Source: Actinomycetaceae bacterium (GTDB lineage Bacteria; Actinomycetota; Actinomycetes; Actinomycetales; Actinomycetaceae). From it: DNA of 64,000 nucleotides. How positions within the stretch are numbered: position 1 is the stretch's first letter; the number at the start of each line of letters is the position of its first letter. The notes beneath the pieces were generated by a model that made no database searches, was not told the DNA's origin, and worked only from the letters and a program-made list of their open reading frames with translations. The position numbers were made by a program, and so were the translations under genes. This document shows positions 10,306 to 18,708 of this stretch, piece after piece. The DNA is taken from contig JAUNVP010000013.1 of the NCBI GenBank assembly GCA_030537615.1, positions 1 through 64,000 of the forward strand, written 5' to 3'.

Positions 10306-11637
10306 TTATTCAGCGACCGGGAGGCCGAGATCCTTCAATGTACGGATAGATTCTTCCTGCGCGACCTTGAAGATATCGGCAATCTGCCCACCATCTTCAA
10401 TGATGTTGGAAGCGGTCTCGTTCATCTTCGCACCGACTGCGGAGAAGCCGGGAATGTAGGCGAACTTATCAGACAGGGTTTCGTTGGCCTTGGCCAGTTC
10501 GGTGAAGACGTCCTGCCCGCCAAACTGCTGCTTCACCTTGTCGGGGGTGACGACTTCGCCCTTAGCGGCGACGACAAGACCCTGCGTAGCCAGGTCTTTA
10601 GTCTGGGTATTGAACCAGTTGTTGAACTCCATGGCCTGCTCGACGTACTTGCATCCCTTGAGAACACCAACTCCGGAGCCACCGTCCGGACCGGTCAAAG
10701 CACCCGCTCCGAAGTCGGGAAGGAGTGCGACCTGCCAGGTGCCGTCTTCACCTTCGGGAACGACACCGTCGAGCATGAAGCCAGCTTCCCAAGCAGCACC
10801 GATGTTACCAATCAGCTGTTTATCAGTGAGTGCCTTGGTGTAAGCGTCATCCCAACGGTTGATGGTCAGAGCCGCACCGTCATCAATCATTTCCTGCCAG
10901 AATTCCGAAACGATCTTGGCACCTTCACCCTGGGTATTGACCTTCCAGGCATCGCCGGAACCATCAAACCAGGAATCACCGGCAGCGGCCGCCTGACCAG
11001 AGAGCCAGTACTGCGCTTCATCGGGCTCGAAGTCGAGAATGTACTTGCCCTGCTCGGCAGCCTTCTTCGCTTCAGTCTTCAGTTCATCCAGCGTGGTTGG
11101 AACCTTGAGACCGAGCGCTTCGAACTCGGCCTTATCGTAGAAGTAAACCAGCGGGCCGGTATCCTGCGGGAGGCCAACGGCTACTCCACCGACGACCATC
11201 TGGCCATATGCGCCAGAGAAGTTATCCTTGTATTTCTCGGCTTCGGCGGTCACGTCCTCGACGAGGCCCTTGGAGAACATCTCGGGAACTTCACCGTATC
11301 CGAGTTGCGCGAGACACGGTGCGGTTCCGGCCGCAATATCGTTCTCGAGCTTCTTGATCATTTCGTGCGCTTGGCCGTCGAATTTCTTAGCTTCAACCTG
11401 AACATCTGGGTGTTCTTCGTTCCACCGCTTAACGATGTCGGCGACGGGAACCATTCCTTCACCATCGGGAAGACGGTGGAGGTATTCGATCGTTATCGAG
11501 TCACCTGCGACGCCTTCTTGCGACTCCGATTCTGCGGGCTTGTCATTTCCACCGGAGCATGCCGTCAAACCGATTGCGGCTAAGCTGCCGGCAGCTAGCA
11601 AAGCGACGGCCTTTTTCAGGCCGGTTGATTCTGCCAT
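10306..11637 (-). CDS. Sugar ABC transporter substrate-binding lipoprotein
   Basis: This extracytoplasmic binding protein (CUT1, family 1) has 443 aa from the chosen ATG at 11637. That ATG follows a strong AAAGGAGAGGTG ribosome site and directly yields a lipoprotein signal peptide with lipobox LTAC; the in-frame upstream start at 11739 would bury the signal. The mature protein has the usual bilobed solute-binding pattern. With the GH112 phosphorylase gene upstream, the substrate is likely lacto-N-biose or galacto-N-biose, as in the bifidobacterial systems. A dre operator lies about 122 nt upstream at 11759-11770. Confidence 0.92.
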   Translation of the reverse strand: MAESTGLKKAVALLAAGSLAAIGLTACSGGNDKPAESESQEGVAGDSITIEYLHRLPDGEGMVPVADIVKRWNEEHPDVQVEAKKFDGQAHEMIKKLENDIAAGTAPCLAQLGYGEVPEMFSKGLVEDVTAEAEKYKDNFSGAYGQMVVGGVAVGLPQDTGPLVYFYDKAEFEALGLKVPTTLDELKTEAKKAAEQGKYILDFEPDEAQYWLSGQAAAAGDSWFDGSGDAWKVNTQGEGAKIVSEFWQEMIDDGAALTINRWDDAYTKALTDKQLIGNIGAAWEAGFMLDGVVPEGEDGTWQVALLPDFGAGALTGPDGGSGVGVLKGCKYVEQAMEFNNWFNTQTKDLATQGLVVAAKGEVVTPDKVKQQFGGQDVFTELAKANETLSDKFAYIPGFSAVGAKMNETASNIIEDGGQIADIFKVAQEESIRTLKDLGLPVAE

Positions 11638-11659
11638 GGTTTTACACCTCTCCTTTGAG

Positions 11660-11678
11660 TCAGAATGCTCAATTCTGA
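11660..11678 (-). promoter_or_regulatory. Inverted repeat just upstream of the binding-protein ribosome site
   Basis: TCAGAAT (11660-11666) and ATTCTGA (11672-11678) form a perfect 7-bp inverted repeat with a 5-nt spacer in the 5' leader. ATTCTGATT also occurs in the DeoR divergent region (14912-14920), so a shared DeoR site is possible but unproven. Confidence 0.35.
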
Positions 11679-11758
11679 TTACTTCTCGATGGTAACGCAC
11701 AGTTTCGAGAGGTTCTATGTCGAATACGCGCGAAGCCAATTACAATCAAGTAACGAAG

Positions 11759-11770
11759 TTGTCTAGACAA
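11759..11770 (-). promoter_or_regulatory. DasR/NagR-type dre operator upstream of the importer operon
   Basis: TTGTCTAGACAA is a perfect 12-bp palindrome matching the dre core TGGTCTAGACCA except for one symmetric position. It lies between the GH112 stop and the binding-protein start. It is the same type of site found twice at the PTS/dasR locus, so the DasR-like regulator at 31401-32135 probably controls this importer. Confidence 0.75.
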
Positions 11771-11789
11771 GCATCTCAGGACTTTTGAC

Positions 11790-13955
11790 CTAAGACAGCC
11801 ATCGAAGCTCTAGTGGCTTAAGCGCCAGACTTTGAACGCTTTCACCAGCGCACACAAGATCAGTAACTACCTCGTCCATTGACGAGTTATAGACCACTAC
11901 TGAACCACTATCGTAGAACGCCACATCGACTCGCGGATCGACGCAGTGACCGGTCTGGAAGTATTCGTCCTCTGCCCGAGCCGCCCAGAAAATCGACTTT
12001 GCAAGGAGGCGCGCGTTGCTTTGGCTATACGGTAGGCCGGCGAGATAAACGGAGCGGCCACAACCAAACTCGTGAACTGCACCCGTCACGCTGACGCCAT
12101 CCATCGCCAGTATGCGGACCGAATCTGTCACCGGTACCCAATACCGCGCGCCGCCAGTCGTTACTGGCGAGAGCGGCTCGCCCCCTTCACCGTCGGTAAT
12201 GAAGTGGGTATCGAGAACGACCGGGTAGCGATCGGTCGATAGCGACCATGACTGTTCTCGATCCACCCCGAAAACATCGCTCAATTGATTAAAAGCCCCG
12301 TTTGCCGAATACGCGCACGGCTCCCCTACGCCGATGAGGCCGCCCCCACGAGCGACGAACGCGCGAACTGTCGCCTGAATTTGAGGGTCGACCCAGTAGC
12401 GCCCGCCAGAAAAAGCCGTACCCGCTTCGCCCACATTGATGAGGACTTCGATGTTTTCGGGCACGCCTTCGCGAATGTCGTCAAACGAGAGGAAATCAAC
12501 CTCGAAAGGCAGACCCGCGAGCGCCTCGATGACTCCGACGTACGCATCAGTCTGCTCATAGGGGAGAGCGTGTGCAACCATATGCGTCTGCCATGAACGC
12601 ACTGCTCCCCAGGCGTTGAGAATACCAACTCGAACGTTTGCTGTCTGTGGGGATTTTCCGTCGGCGGCCTCGTAAATGTCACGGAATTCTTGACAAATCT
12701 GCTCAATCCGGTCGATAAACTCGGGGAATTTCAGTGCTAGCGAAAGGTATCCGCCGTAACCGATTCGATCCAGCGGTGAGCGCACGATGGCGCGGCGCGC
12801 ACAGAGCCACGATCGATTCGCCTCTCCGACCGGATCTCCCCCCTCATTGAATACGTCAGGGAAAAAGTAGGGTAGGAAACGCCCTTCGGTATACGAGACA
12901 TCGATGTCGGCGATCATCCGGCAGGTTGCCGCGTTGCCAACCGAACCGACTACCGCGTCGATACCGGTTTCTTTAAATCGTTTCCCGTAGGGTTCGGTAC
13001 CGATCCAGTTATCGCCAAGGAACATCATGGCTTCTTTACCTGCCGCATGGACGGCATCAGTTAATTCGCGGACCCGAGAGGAGACAAAAACGTTGATGAA
13101 CTCCATCCAGTCTCGAAATTGCTTGCTCGGCACGCGGAACGAACAGTTGTAATACCCTTCGTCGACAAAGTCCTCCGGCGTCAATCGATACCCGTATTCT
13201 TCTGCGAAGGCTTCGAGAGCGGGCACAGATACGGTCATCGAATACCCGAACCAATCAACAAACTGTTCTTTGCGGTGTTCGTTGAACACGAGTGTGAAGT
13301 GATAGAAGAATGTCGTAAACCGAACGACGTCCACTTCCGGATGGGCTTTAAGCCAACGGTTAAGTTCACTGCGGACCCGGTCCCACACCTCCGGAATCCG
13401 CACGTCGTAAGGGCGCTCTTGCACACGAGTCGGATCGTCGTCCCAGTTGTTCGTGATGTAGTTATACATCTGCGTACAGTCCCAGATTTGCCGGGCCAGG
13501 AAGTTGACGGTGTACACGTGCCCCGGAATCGGCTGCGCAATCCGCACCTCTTCGTCACCAAGCAGCTCCCATGCGTCCCGCGGCAGTGTCTCGCCGGTCG
13601 TGCGGTCGATGACTTGCCAGTAGAGGTCGAGATCAACATCGGCATCGGGTGCGATCTGTTCGCGCAGATACCCCTCCATGACGTTAATCGTCAACGGTCC
13701 GCTGTGCGCGGGTGTGCGGCGCGACTGAAGAAAGAGATGGGGCGTCGTATCCGGGTGAGCCAAAGCCCATTCTTGATCGCCTCGCGCTGGAAAGTAGGTC
13801 GAGTACACCTGAGCGCCAAGCTCATGGACAAGAGCGGGAAGTTCGGTGCCATCCGAGTTACGAACAGCATCCGCTCCAAGTCTTTTCATTAGATCTTTGA
13901 CTTGATCATCAATGCCAATTTCGATGGGAAGAGTGACGCGACCTGTTGAGGTCAT
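11790..13955 (-). CDS. lnpA: 1,3-beta-galactosyl-N-acetylhexosamine phosphorylase (GH112)
   Basis: The enzyme phosphorolyses lacto-N-biose or galacto-N-biose to galactose-1-phosphate and GlcNAc or GalNAc in the cytosol. The 721-aa length is close to the bifidobacterial enzymes. It lacks a signal peptide, and FLGDNWIGTEPYG contains D315, matching the catalytic acid of the Bifidobacterium longum enzyme (D313). A C-terminal Rossmann/beta part follows. The gene lies 9 nt after the DeoR gene and upstream of the importer. A stretch of about 150 nt with a dre site separates it from the binding protein. The preferred amino sugar (GlcNAc or GalNAc) is unknown. The GalNAc-style operon next door favours galacto-N-biose. 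Confidence 0.93.
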   Translation of the reverse strand: MTSTGRVTLPIEIGIDDQVKDLMKRLGADAVRNSDGTELPALVHELGAQVYSTYFPARGDQEWALAHPDTTPHLFLQSRRTPAHSGPLTINVMEGYLREQIAPDADVDLDLYWQVIDRTTGETLPRDAWELLGDEEVRIAQPIPGHVYTVNFLARQIWDCTQMYNYITNNWDDDPTRVQERPYDVRIPEVWDRVRSELNRWLKAHPEVDVVRFTTFFYHFTLVFNEHRKEQFVDWFGYSMTVSVPALEAFAEEYGYRLTPEDFVDEGYYNCSFRVPSKQFRDWMEFINVFVSSRVRELTDAVHAAGKEAMMFLGDNWIGTEPYGKRFKETGIDAVVGSVGNAATCRMIADIDVSYTEGRFLPYFFPDVFNEGGDPVGEANRSWLCARRAIVRSPLDRIGYGGYLSLALKFPEFIDRIEQICQEFRDIYEAADGKSPQTANVRVGILNAWGAVRSWQTHMVAHALPYEQTDAYVGVIEALAGLPFEVDFLSFDDIREGVPENIEVLINVGEAGTAFSGGRYWVDPQIQATVRAFVARGGGLIGVGEPCAYSANGAFNQLSDVFGVDREQSWSLSTDRYPVVLDTHFITDGEGGEPLSPVTTGGARYWVPVTDSVRILAMDGVSVTGAVHEFGCGRSVYLAGLPYSQSNARLLAKSIFWAARAEDEYFQTGHCVDPRVDVAFYDSGSVVVYNSSMDEVVTDLVCAGESVQSLALKPLELRWLS

Positions 13956-13964
13956 GGAGAGCTC

Positions 13965-14765
13965 CTAGACGAGTGGGTTTCCGGCTTGGATAACGTCGAC
14001 GCCCTGTGCCGCCAGTGAACGCAGATGCGCCGGGTTGACATCATGATCCGTAATGACGGTCGACACTACTGACAAAGGAGCGATCCGAGCAAATGCCGTC
14101 GCGCCGATCTTCGACGAATCAGCAACGACAATCACTCGGTTAGCGGCTGCGACGAGTGCGGCATTGACAGCGGCCTCACCATCATGATTGGCGTAGATAC
14201 CAGTCGAGAGGTCTAGACCATTGATGCCGAGAAATAGCGTATCAATAGAAACGCTTGGAAGGACAAGTGATGACAGCGGACCGATTAGCTCATAGGATCG
14301 TGCACGCGCCACACCTCCGGTCACGACGACGCGGATACGCGGGCGAACGATGAGATCGTTGGCGATATTGATGGCATTAGTAATGAGTGTGATTCCTTCA
14401 TCGGCAAAAGCCTCATCACCGCTCACACGCACACCCACTTCATACGCAGCCAAAGTTGTCGTCGTCCCACCGTTGAATCCAACGACTTCACCGGGCTGAA
14501 CGAGGGCGGCAACCGCCTGGGCGATATCGGCCTTTTGTCGAGGCTTCGTTACCGCCCGATATCGCATGGGTAACTCCCCCGTGCCGGCATTGGCTGTAGC
14601 GCCTCCGCGAGTGCGAGTAATGAGTTGCTGTTCCGCCAAAGCGTCAAGATCACGTCGAACCGTTGCCGATGACACGCCCAGTTGCCGAACTGCATCTTCT
14701 ACACGGATAGAGCCGTGATCCACAACCAACTCGACGAGTCTTGATAATCTCTCTTGCCGATTCAC
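13965..14765 (-). CDS. DeoR-family transcriptional regulator of sugar metabolism
   Basis: The 266-aa protein has an N-terminal winged-helix DNA-binding domain (residues 1-60, RQERLSRLVELV through VSSATVRRDLDALAEQ) and a C-terminal DeoR sensor domain that binds a phosphosugar (GFNGGTTTTLAAYE, FLGINGLD, VVADSSKIG). This is the AgaR/GlpR architecture. It is divergent from the SIS/ROK/PfkB/aldolase operon and heads the GH112-importer run, so it probably represses both and responds to a hexosamine- or tagatose-phosphate. A near-perfect dre sequence (14209-14220) lies inside its coding region. Confidence 0.9.
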   Translation of the reverse strand: MNRQERLSRLVELVVDHGSIRVEDAVRQLGVSSATVRRDLDALAEQQLITRTRGGATANAGTGELPMRYRAVTKPRQKADIAQAVAALVQPGEVVGFNGGTTTTLAAYEVGVRVSGDEAFADEGITLITNAINIANDLIVRPRIRVVVTGGVARARSYELIGPLSSLVLPSVSIDTLFLGINGLDLSTGIYANHDGEAAVNAALVAAANRVIVVADSSKIGATAFARIAPLSVVSTVITDHDVNPAHLRSLAAQGVDVIQAGNPLV

Positions 14766-14876
14766 CGTTCACCTCCATGATGGTTAAGTCATTTCGCGCA
14801 AATTCAATCAGAGTTTCTGCACACTTTGACACAAATGTAGAAAGTACTGGTAGACAACGTTTTACATGATCGTTAA

Positions 14877-14912
14877 TGATTGATGTATTATTATTATGAT
14901 CATAATCAATCA
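14877..14912. promoter_or_regulatory. Palindromic operator region between divergent DeoR and SIS operons
   Basis: The 219-nt gap 14766-14984 contains an AT-rich site. It holds a perfect 14-bp palindrome ATTATGATCATAAT (14893-14906) and flanking inverted octamers TGATTGAT (14877-14884) and ATCAATCA (14905-14912). It also has AATCA-TTC-TGATT at 14908-14920. This is the best candidate binding site for the adjacent DeoR regulator. Confidence 0.6.
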
Positions 14913-14984
14913 TTCTGATTGGTGGGGTGCGATCGATATCATCGGCATCTCATTCCAGACCGACAACTCACAGAAGGACCAGAA

Positions 14985-15872
14985 ATGAGTATCACCAGCA
15001 AGGAAATCGCGACTCAGCCCGATCTTTGGACGCGCGCCGCAGACGTATCAGACACGGCCGGCCCCCTGGTTCAGGATGGTCAAAGTCTCGCCGTTATCGG
15101 ATGTGGCACTTCCTGGTTTATTGGTCAGGCCTACACGCGCATGCGCGAAGTCATGGGGAAAGGTGTCTCCGACGCGTTTACCGCCACCGAGTTTAACCTC
15201 GAGCGCGACTATGATCGTGTTGTCTGCCTTTCTCGGTCGGGCACGACAACCGAGATCATCGAGATCATGAAGCACCTGAAGGAAGCGGGCAAACCCGCTG
15301 TTCTCGTAACAGCAGTCTCCCCCGGTCCCGCCACCGAATACGCGGACTACGAGGTTGTTCTCGACTTCGCCGACGAAGAATCAGTCGTCCAGACTCGATT
15401 CGCTACCTCCGCACTCGCTTTCTTCCGCGCCAATCTTGGTGACGATATCGCCACCGCAGTTGTGGACGCGAAGAAAGCCCTCGAATTCGATATTCCACAG
15501 CGCTGGATTGACGCCACCCAGATCAGTTTCCTCGGTATTGGCTGGACCATCGGCCTCGCCAATGAAGCGGGATTGAAGCTCCGCGAAGCCAGCCAGTCGT
15601 GGACCGAGGCCTACCCTGCAATGGAATATCGTCATGGCCCCATCTCTATTGCCGAGCCTGGCCGCCTAACCTGGATGTTTGGCGAAGCACCGCACGGTCT
15701 CAAGGCACAGACCGAGGCGACCGGAGCGGAGTTCGTCGAGTCCGATCTCGATCCAATGGCTCACCTCGTCATCGCCCAGCGCCTCGCCGTGGCGCGCGCC
15801 GAAGCAAAGGGTCTCAATCCTGATACTCCGCGCAATCTCACGCGGTCCGTTATCCTCGACGACGACAAATAA
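14985..15872 (+). CDS. SIS-domain sugar-phosphate isomerase/deaminase (AgaS/GlmS-like)
   Basis: The 295-aa protein contains two SIS folds. The first has IGCGTSWFIGQ and CLSRSGTTTEI phosphosugar-binding loops. The second carries EYRHGPISI, the motif shared by GlmS isomerase domains and AgaS. It likely converts galactosamine-6-phosphate (or glucosamine-6-phosphate) to a ketose-6-phosphate plus ammonia. The ATG at 14985 has AGAAGGA at 6-nt spacing; an in-frame start at 14919 lacks such a site. It is the first gene of a four-gene plus-strand operon. The substrate is inferred from the tagatose-type kinase and aldolase that follow. Confidence 0.85.
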   Translation: MSITSKEIATQPDLWTRAADVSDTAGPLVQDGQSLAVIGCGTSWFIGQAYTRMREVMGKGVSDAFTATEFNLERDYDRVVCLSRSGTTTEIIEIMKHLKEAGKPAVLVTAVSPGPATEYADYEVVLDFADEESVVQTRFATSALAFFRANLGDDIATAVVDAKKALEFDIPQRWIDATQISFLGIGWTIGLANEAGLKLREASQSWTEAYPAMEYRHGPISIAEPGRLTWMFGEAPHGLKAQTEATGAEFVESDLDPMAHLVIAQRLAVARAEAKGLNPDTPRNLTRSVILDDDK

Positions 15873-15881
15873 GGAGCAACC

Positions 15882-16820
15882 GTGCGATACGCCATCGGCA
15901 TTGATACGGGCGGCACCACGATTAAAGCTGCCATCGTTGACGAAAACGGGCTTGTCTGCGATACGCACAGTGTCCCCACTCCTGCCGACCCCGATCGTCT
16001 GATCGACGCTGCGGAAGCCATTGTCAACACGTTCATTGAACGACTCAATGCCGGTGACGTACGCGCTGGTGACACCACCCTCACTCTCTCCGACGTGGTC
16101 GAAACCGTCGGATTCGACGTCCCTGGGATCGTCGACGACGTTAACGGCATCGCGGAATTCTCTGCCAATCTCGGTTGGCGCGACTTTCCCGCCCGCGATC
16201 GTCTCTCCGAACGGATCGGTCGTCCCGTTGCTTTTGGCCACGATGTCCGCACCGGGGCCCTCGCTGAATCCCACTGGGGCAGTGGATACAAAGACTTTTT
16301 CTTTATCGCAATCGGAACCGGCATTGCCACCGTGCTCGTTCTCGACGGGACACCTATTTCAACCGGCGGGTGGATCGGTGAACTCGGCCAGATTCCCACT
16401 CCCGGTGACGACGGTGAAATCGTCGCACTCGAGCAAGTCTGCGGAGCGGCCGCTATTGCTCGGCGTGCCCACGCCCGCGGTATCGTTCCCGAAAACGCCG
16501 GAGCGGAAGAGGTGTACGCCCTCTACGATGCGGGGAATCCGGAAGCTGCGGATGTCATTCACTCGGCAATCAACGCGCTCACCGACGCACTCGCTCCCAT
16601 CGTTGCCGCTGTCGGCCCCATTCCGATTGTGCTCGGCGGCGGATTGGCTAACCGCGGTCAAGACCTCATCGACCAAGTCCATGCTGAACTCGATGCCGCT
16701 CTCGGCATCATTCCTACCCCCGACATCGAGGTCGCACAACTCGGGTCGTGGGCACAAGCGCAAGGTGCCGCTCTCCGGGCATTGATGAACGAAGATCACT
16801 CGGAAGGACACTGTTTATGA
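15882..16820 (+). CDS. ROK-family sugar kinase lacking the zinc-binding cysteine motif
   Basis: This 312-aa ROK kinase has an N-terminal phosphate loop (GIDTGGTTIKAAI), DVPGIVDD, a GHDVRTGALAE active-site region and a C-terminal GGGLANRG loop. The usual ROK zinc signature (GHxxC-x-CGxxGCxE) is missing. The equivalent stretch reads GELGQIPTP...LEQVCGAAA with one cysteine. It should phosphorylate a free hexose or N-acetylhexosamine, with GalNAc or GlcNAc released by the GH112 enzyme the best guess. The start is GTG at 15882 after AAGGAG. It overlaps the next gene by 4 nt (ATGA). Confidence 0.87.
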   Translation: MRYAIGIDTGGTTIKAAIVDENGLVCDTHSVPTPADPDRLIDAAEAIVNTFIERLNAGDVRAGDTTLTLSDVVETVGFDVPGIVDDVNGIAEFSANLGWRDFPARDRLSERIGRPVAFGHDVRTGALAESHWGSGYKDFFFIAIGTGIATVLVLDGTPISTGGWIGELGQIPTPGDDGEIVALEQVCGAAAIARRAHARGIVPENAGAEEVYALYDAGNPEAADVIHSAINALTDALAPIVAAVGPIPIVLGGGLANRGQDLIDQVHAELDAALGIIPTPDIEVAQLGSWAQAQGAALRALMNEDHSEGHCL

Positions 16821-17776
16821 GTACCGTTTGGACGCTGACTCCCAATCCTGCTCTCGACTTCACGTACCGTCTTCCTGAGTTGAGACTCGGGATTCCCCAT
16901 CGCATCACCGACTCAGACGTTCGTCCCGGAGGCAAAGGTCTCAACGTGTCGCGCGTTCTCGCGCAAGTCGGTGTACGCTCCAACGCCACGGGATTCCTTG
17001 GAGGTGCCAACGGCGAGCGACTAGCCGGACTCCTTGGCAACCTCGAAACTGCCGACTTGATATCCAATGAATTCGTCCGCACGCGCGTCGAGACTCGCAT
17101 GTCTATTGCTGTCATCGATCAGGAATCGCGGGCTACCGTCCTTAACGAAGCAGGTAACGCCCCCACCACAGATGACTGGGAAGCGCTCGTTGGGCTCGTT
17201 CGGCACTCCCTCAAACCCGAAGATATTCTTGCCTGCTGTGGGTCTTTCCCCGGCGATTCCGACCCCGCGTGGATGACGAAAATCGTCGAAGCCGTCCACG
17301 CAGCCGGAGCTCGAATCCTCGTTGACGCGACGGGCGAACCGCTCGTGCGCGCGTGTGAGGCCGGTGCCGATCTCGTCAAACCCAATGACCTTGAACTAAA
17401 AGAAACCACCGGGGCAGATACTGTGTGCGAGGGCGCGCATGCCCTCCTCGAACGCGGTGTCAAAGCCGTTATCGTCTCTGAAGGCGAAAACGGAATGAGT
17501 ATCTACGCTGCTGACGGTTCCTATCGGGCAAAGCCCGCCCGGTTCATCGAAGGGAACCCGACCGGGGCCGGAGACGCCTCAGTTGCTGCTTGGTGCGCTT
17601 ATATTGCGAACAGTGATCCAACGTTGACCGCCGCCGAACTTCGTTGCGGCCTCGCCGGTGCAGTTGCGATGTCGGGTTCGGCAGTTGCTCGACCCGTTGC
17701 CGGTGAAATCGATGTCGCTCTCTATGAACAAATGAAGCCTGAAATCAACGTGGAGGAAAATCCATGCCACTCGTAG
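16817..17776 (+). CDS. PfkB-family hexose-phosphate kinase (tagatose-6-P / 1-phosphofructokinase type)
   Basis: The 319-aa protein belongs to the LacC/FruK branch: N-terminal TLTPNPALDFTY, GGKGLNVSRVLAQVG, and the C-terminal NPTGAGDASVAAW motif with the catalytic aspartate. It most likely phosphorylates tagatose-6-phosphate at C1. 1-Phosphofructokinase activity is the alternative. The ATG at 16817 overlaps the ROK stop (ATGA), so the two are translationally coupled. Its 3' end overlaps the aldolase start by 13 nt. Confidence 0.87.
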   Translation: MSTVWTLTPNPALDFTYRLPELRLGIPHRITDSDVRPGGKGLNVSRVLAQVGVRSNATGFLGGANGERLAGLLGNLETADLISNEFVRTRVETRMSIAVIDQESRATVLNEAGNAPTTDDWEALVGLVRHSLKPEDILACCGSFPGDSDPAWMTKIVEAVHAAGARILVDATGEPLVRACEAGADLVKPNDLELKETTGADTVCEGAHALLERGVKAVIVSEGENGMSIYAADGSYRAKPARFIEGNPTGAGDASVAAWCAYIANSDPTLTAAELRCGLAGAVAMSGSAVARPVAGEIDVALYEQMKPEINVEENPCHS

Positions 17777-18603
17777 ACATTCGCCACATGGCTGCTGAAG
17801 CAGCTGCCGAAGCCGTTGGCCTCGGCGCTTTCAACGTCGTTCTGCTCGAATTCGCGCATGCCGAAGTAGAAGCGGCGGAGAGCGTCAATCGTCCAGTCAT
17901 TCTCCAACTGTCGCAAAACGCAATCAAATATCACGGCGGCAAAATTGCTCCTCTCGGCAAAGCGCTCCTCGCACTCGCCGAAGAAGCGAGCGTCCCCGTT
18001 GCCGTCCACCTCGACCACGCCGACGATGTCGATCTGTGTCGCGCCGCAGTGGATCTCGGTTTTAACTCCGTGATGTACGACGGCTCCCACCTACCCGATG
18101 ACGAGAACCGGGAAACTACCGCCAAGGTAGTCGAATTCTGCCATGCGGCAAACGTCGCGGTGGAAGCAGAGCTGGGTGAAGTCGGCGGTAAGAACGGTGT
18201 CCACGACCCGTCAGCTCGCACTGACCCCGACGATGCCGCTCAGTTCGTTGCCGATACCGGAGTTGATTTGCTCGCCGTTGCGGTCGGCTCTTCGCACGCC
18301 ATGACAACGCGGGGCGCGGTTCTCGATACTGAACTGATCTCCGCCATTCGCGATGCCGTGCCAGTTCCGTTAGTTCTCCACGGGTCGTCCGGCGTATCTG
18401 ACGATGGAATGGTCGCCGCTATTGCGGCGGGAATGACAAAGATCAACGTCTCGACCTACCTCAACGTTGGCTTCACCGGCATTGTCCGCGAGGTGCTCGC
18501 CTCGGATGAAACACTGGTTGATCCACGCAAGTACGTGGGCCCCGGTCGCGACAATGTCCGCCAGGAAGTTGCCCGACTACTCAACCTCTACGCGCGACGC
18601 TAA
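17764..18603 (+). CDS. Class II aldolase (tagatose-bisphosphate type, GatY/KbaY-like)
   Basis: This 279-aa zinc-dependent aldolase has HLDHADD (zinc and catalytic region), YDGSHLP, EAELGEVGG and LHGSSGV, as in class II FBP/TBP aldolases. It is shorter than the housekeeping-type class II aldolase also in the window (27131-28156), and its place after a SIS protein and a LacC-like kinase favours tagatose-1,6-bisphosphate as substrate, yielding dihydroxyacetone phosphate and glyceraldehyde-3-phosphate. GGAGG lies 9 nt before the ATG. It is the last gene of the operon. Confidence 0.88.
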   Translation: MPLVDIRHMAAEAAAEAVGLGAFNVVLLEFAHAEVEAAESVNRPVILQLSQNAIKYHGGKIAPLGKALLALAEEASVPVAVHLDHADDVDLCRAAVDLGFNSVMYDGSHLPDDENRETTAKVVEFCHAANVAVEAELGEVGGKNGVHDPSARTDPDDAAQFVADTGVDLLAVAVGSSHAMTTRGAVLDTELISAIRDAVPVPLVLHGSSGVSDDGMVAAIAAGMTKINVSTYLNVGFTGIVREVLASDETLVDPRKYVGPGRDNVRQEVARLLNLYARR

Positions 18604-18708
18604 AGCCCCACGCTCAACGAGGTGGGAGTGACACTGGTGATTACTCCCCCTCGTTCAGCCACTCATTTTCGCACTGATCGACATTCGAAAACGTGAGATG
18701 ATGCAAGC

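Noticed and set aside
14845..14858. dre-like ACTGGT..AGACAAC in the DeoR divergent region
   Set aside because: Two bases of the TCTAGA centre are missing, so the palindrome is broken. A decayed site cannot be excluded.
18607..18626. Hairpin CCCAC/GTGGG after the tagatose-type aldolase
   Set aside because: Only 5 bp with a 10-nt loop and no T-run. Too weak to call a terminator.
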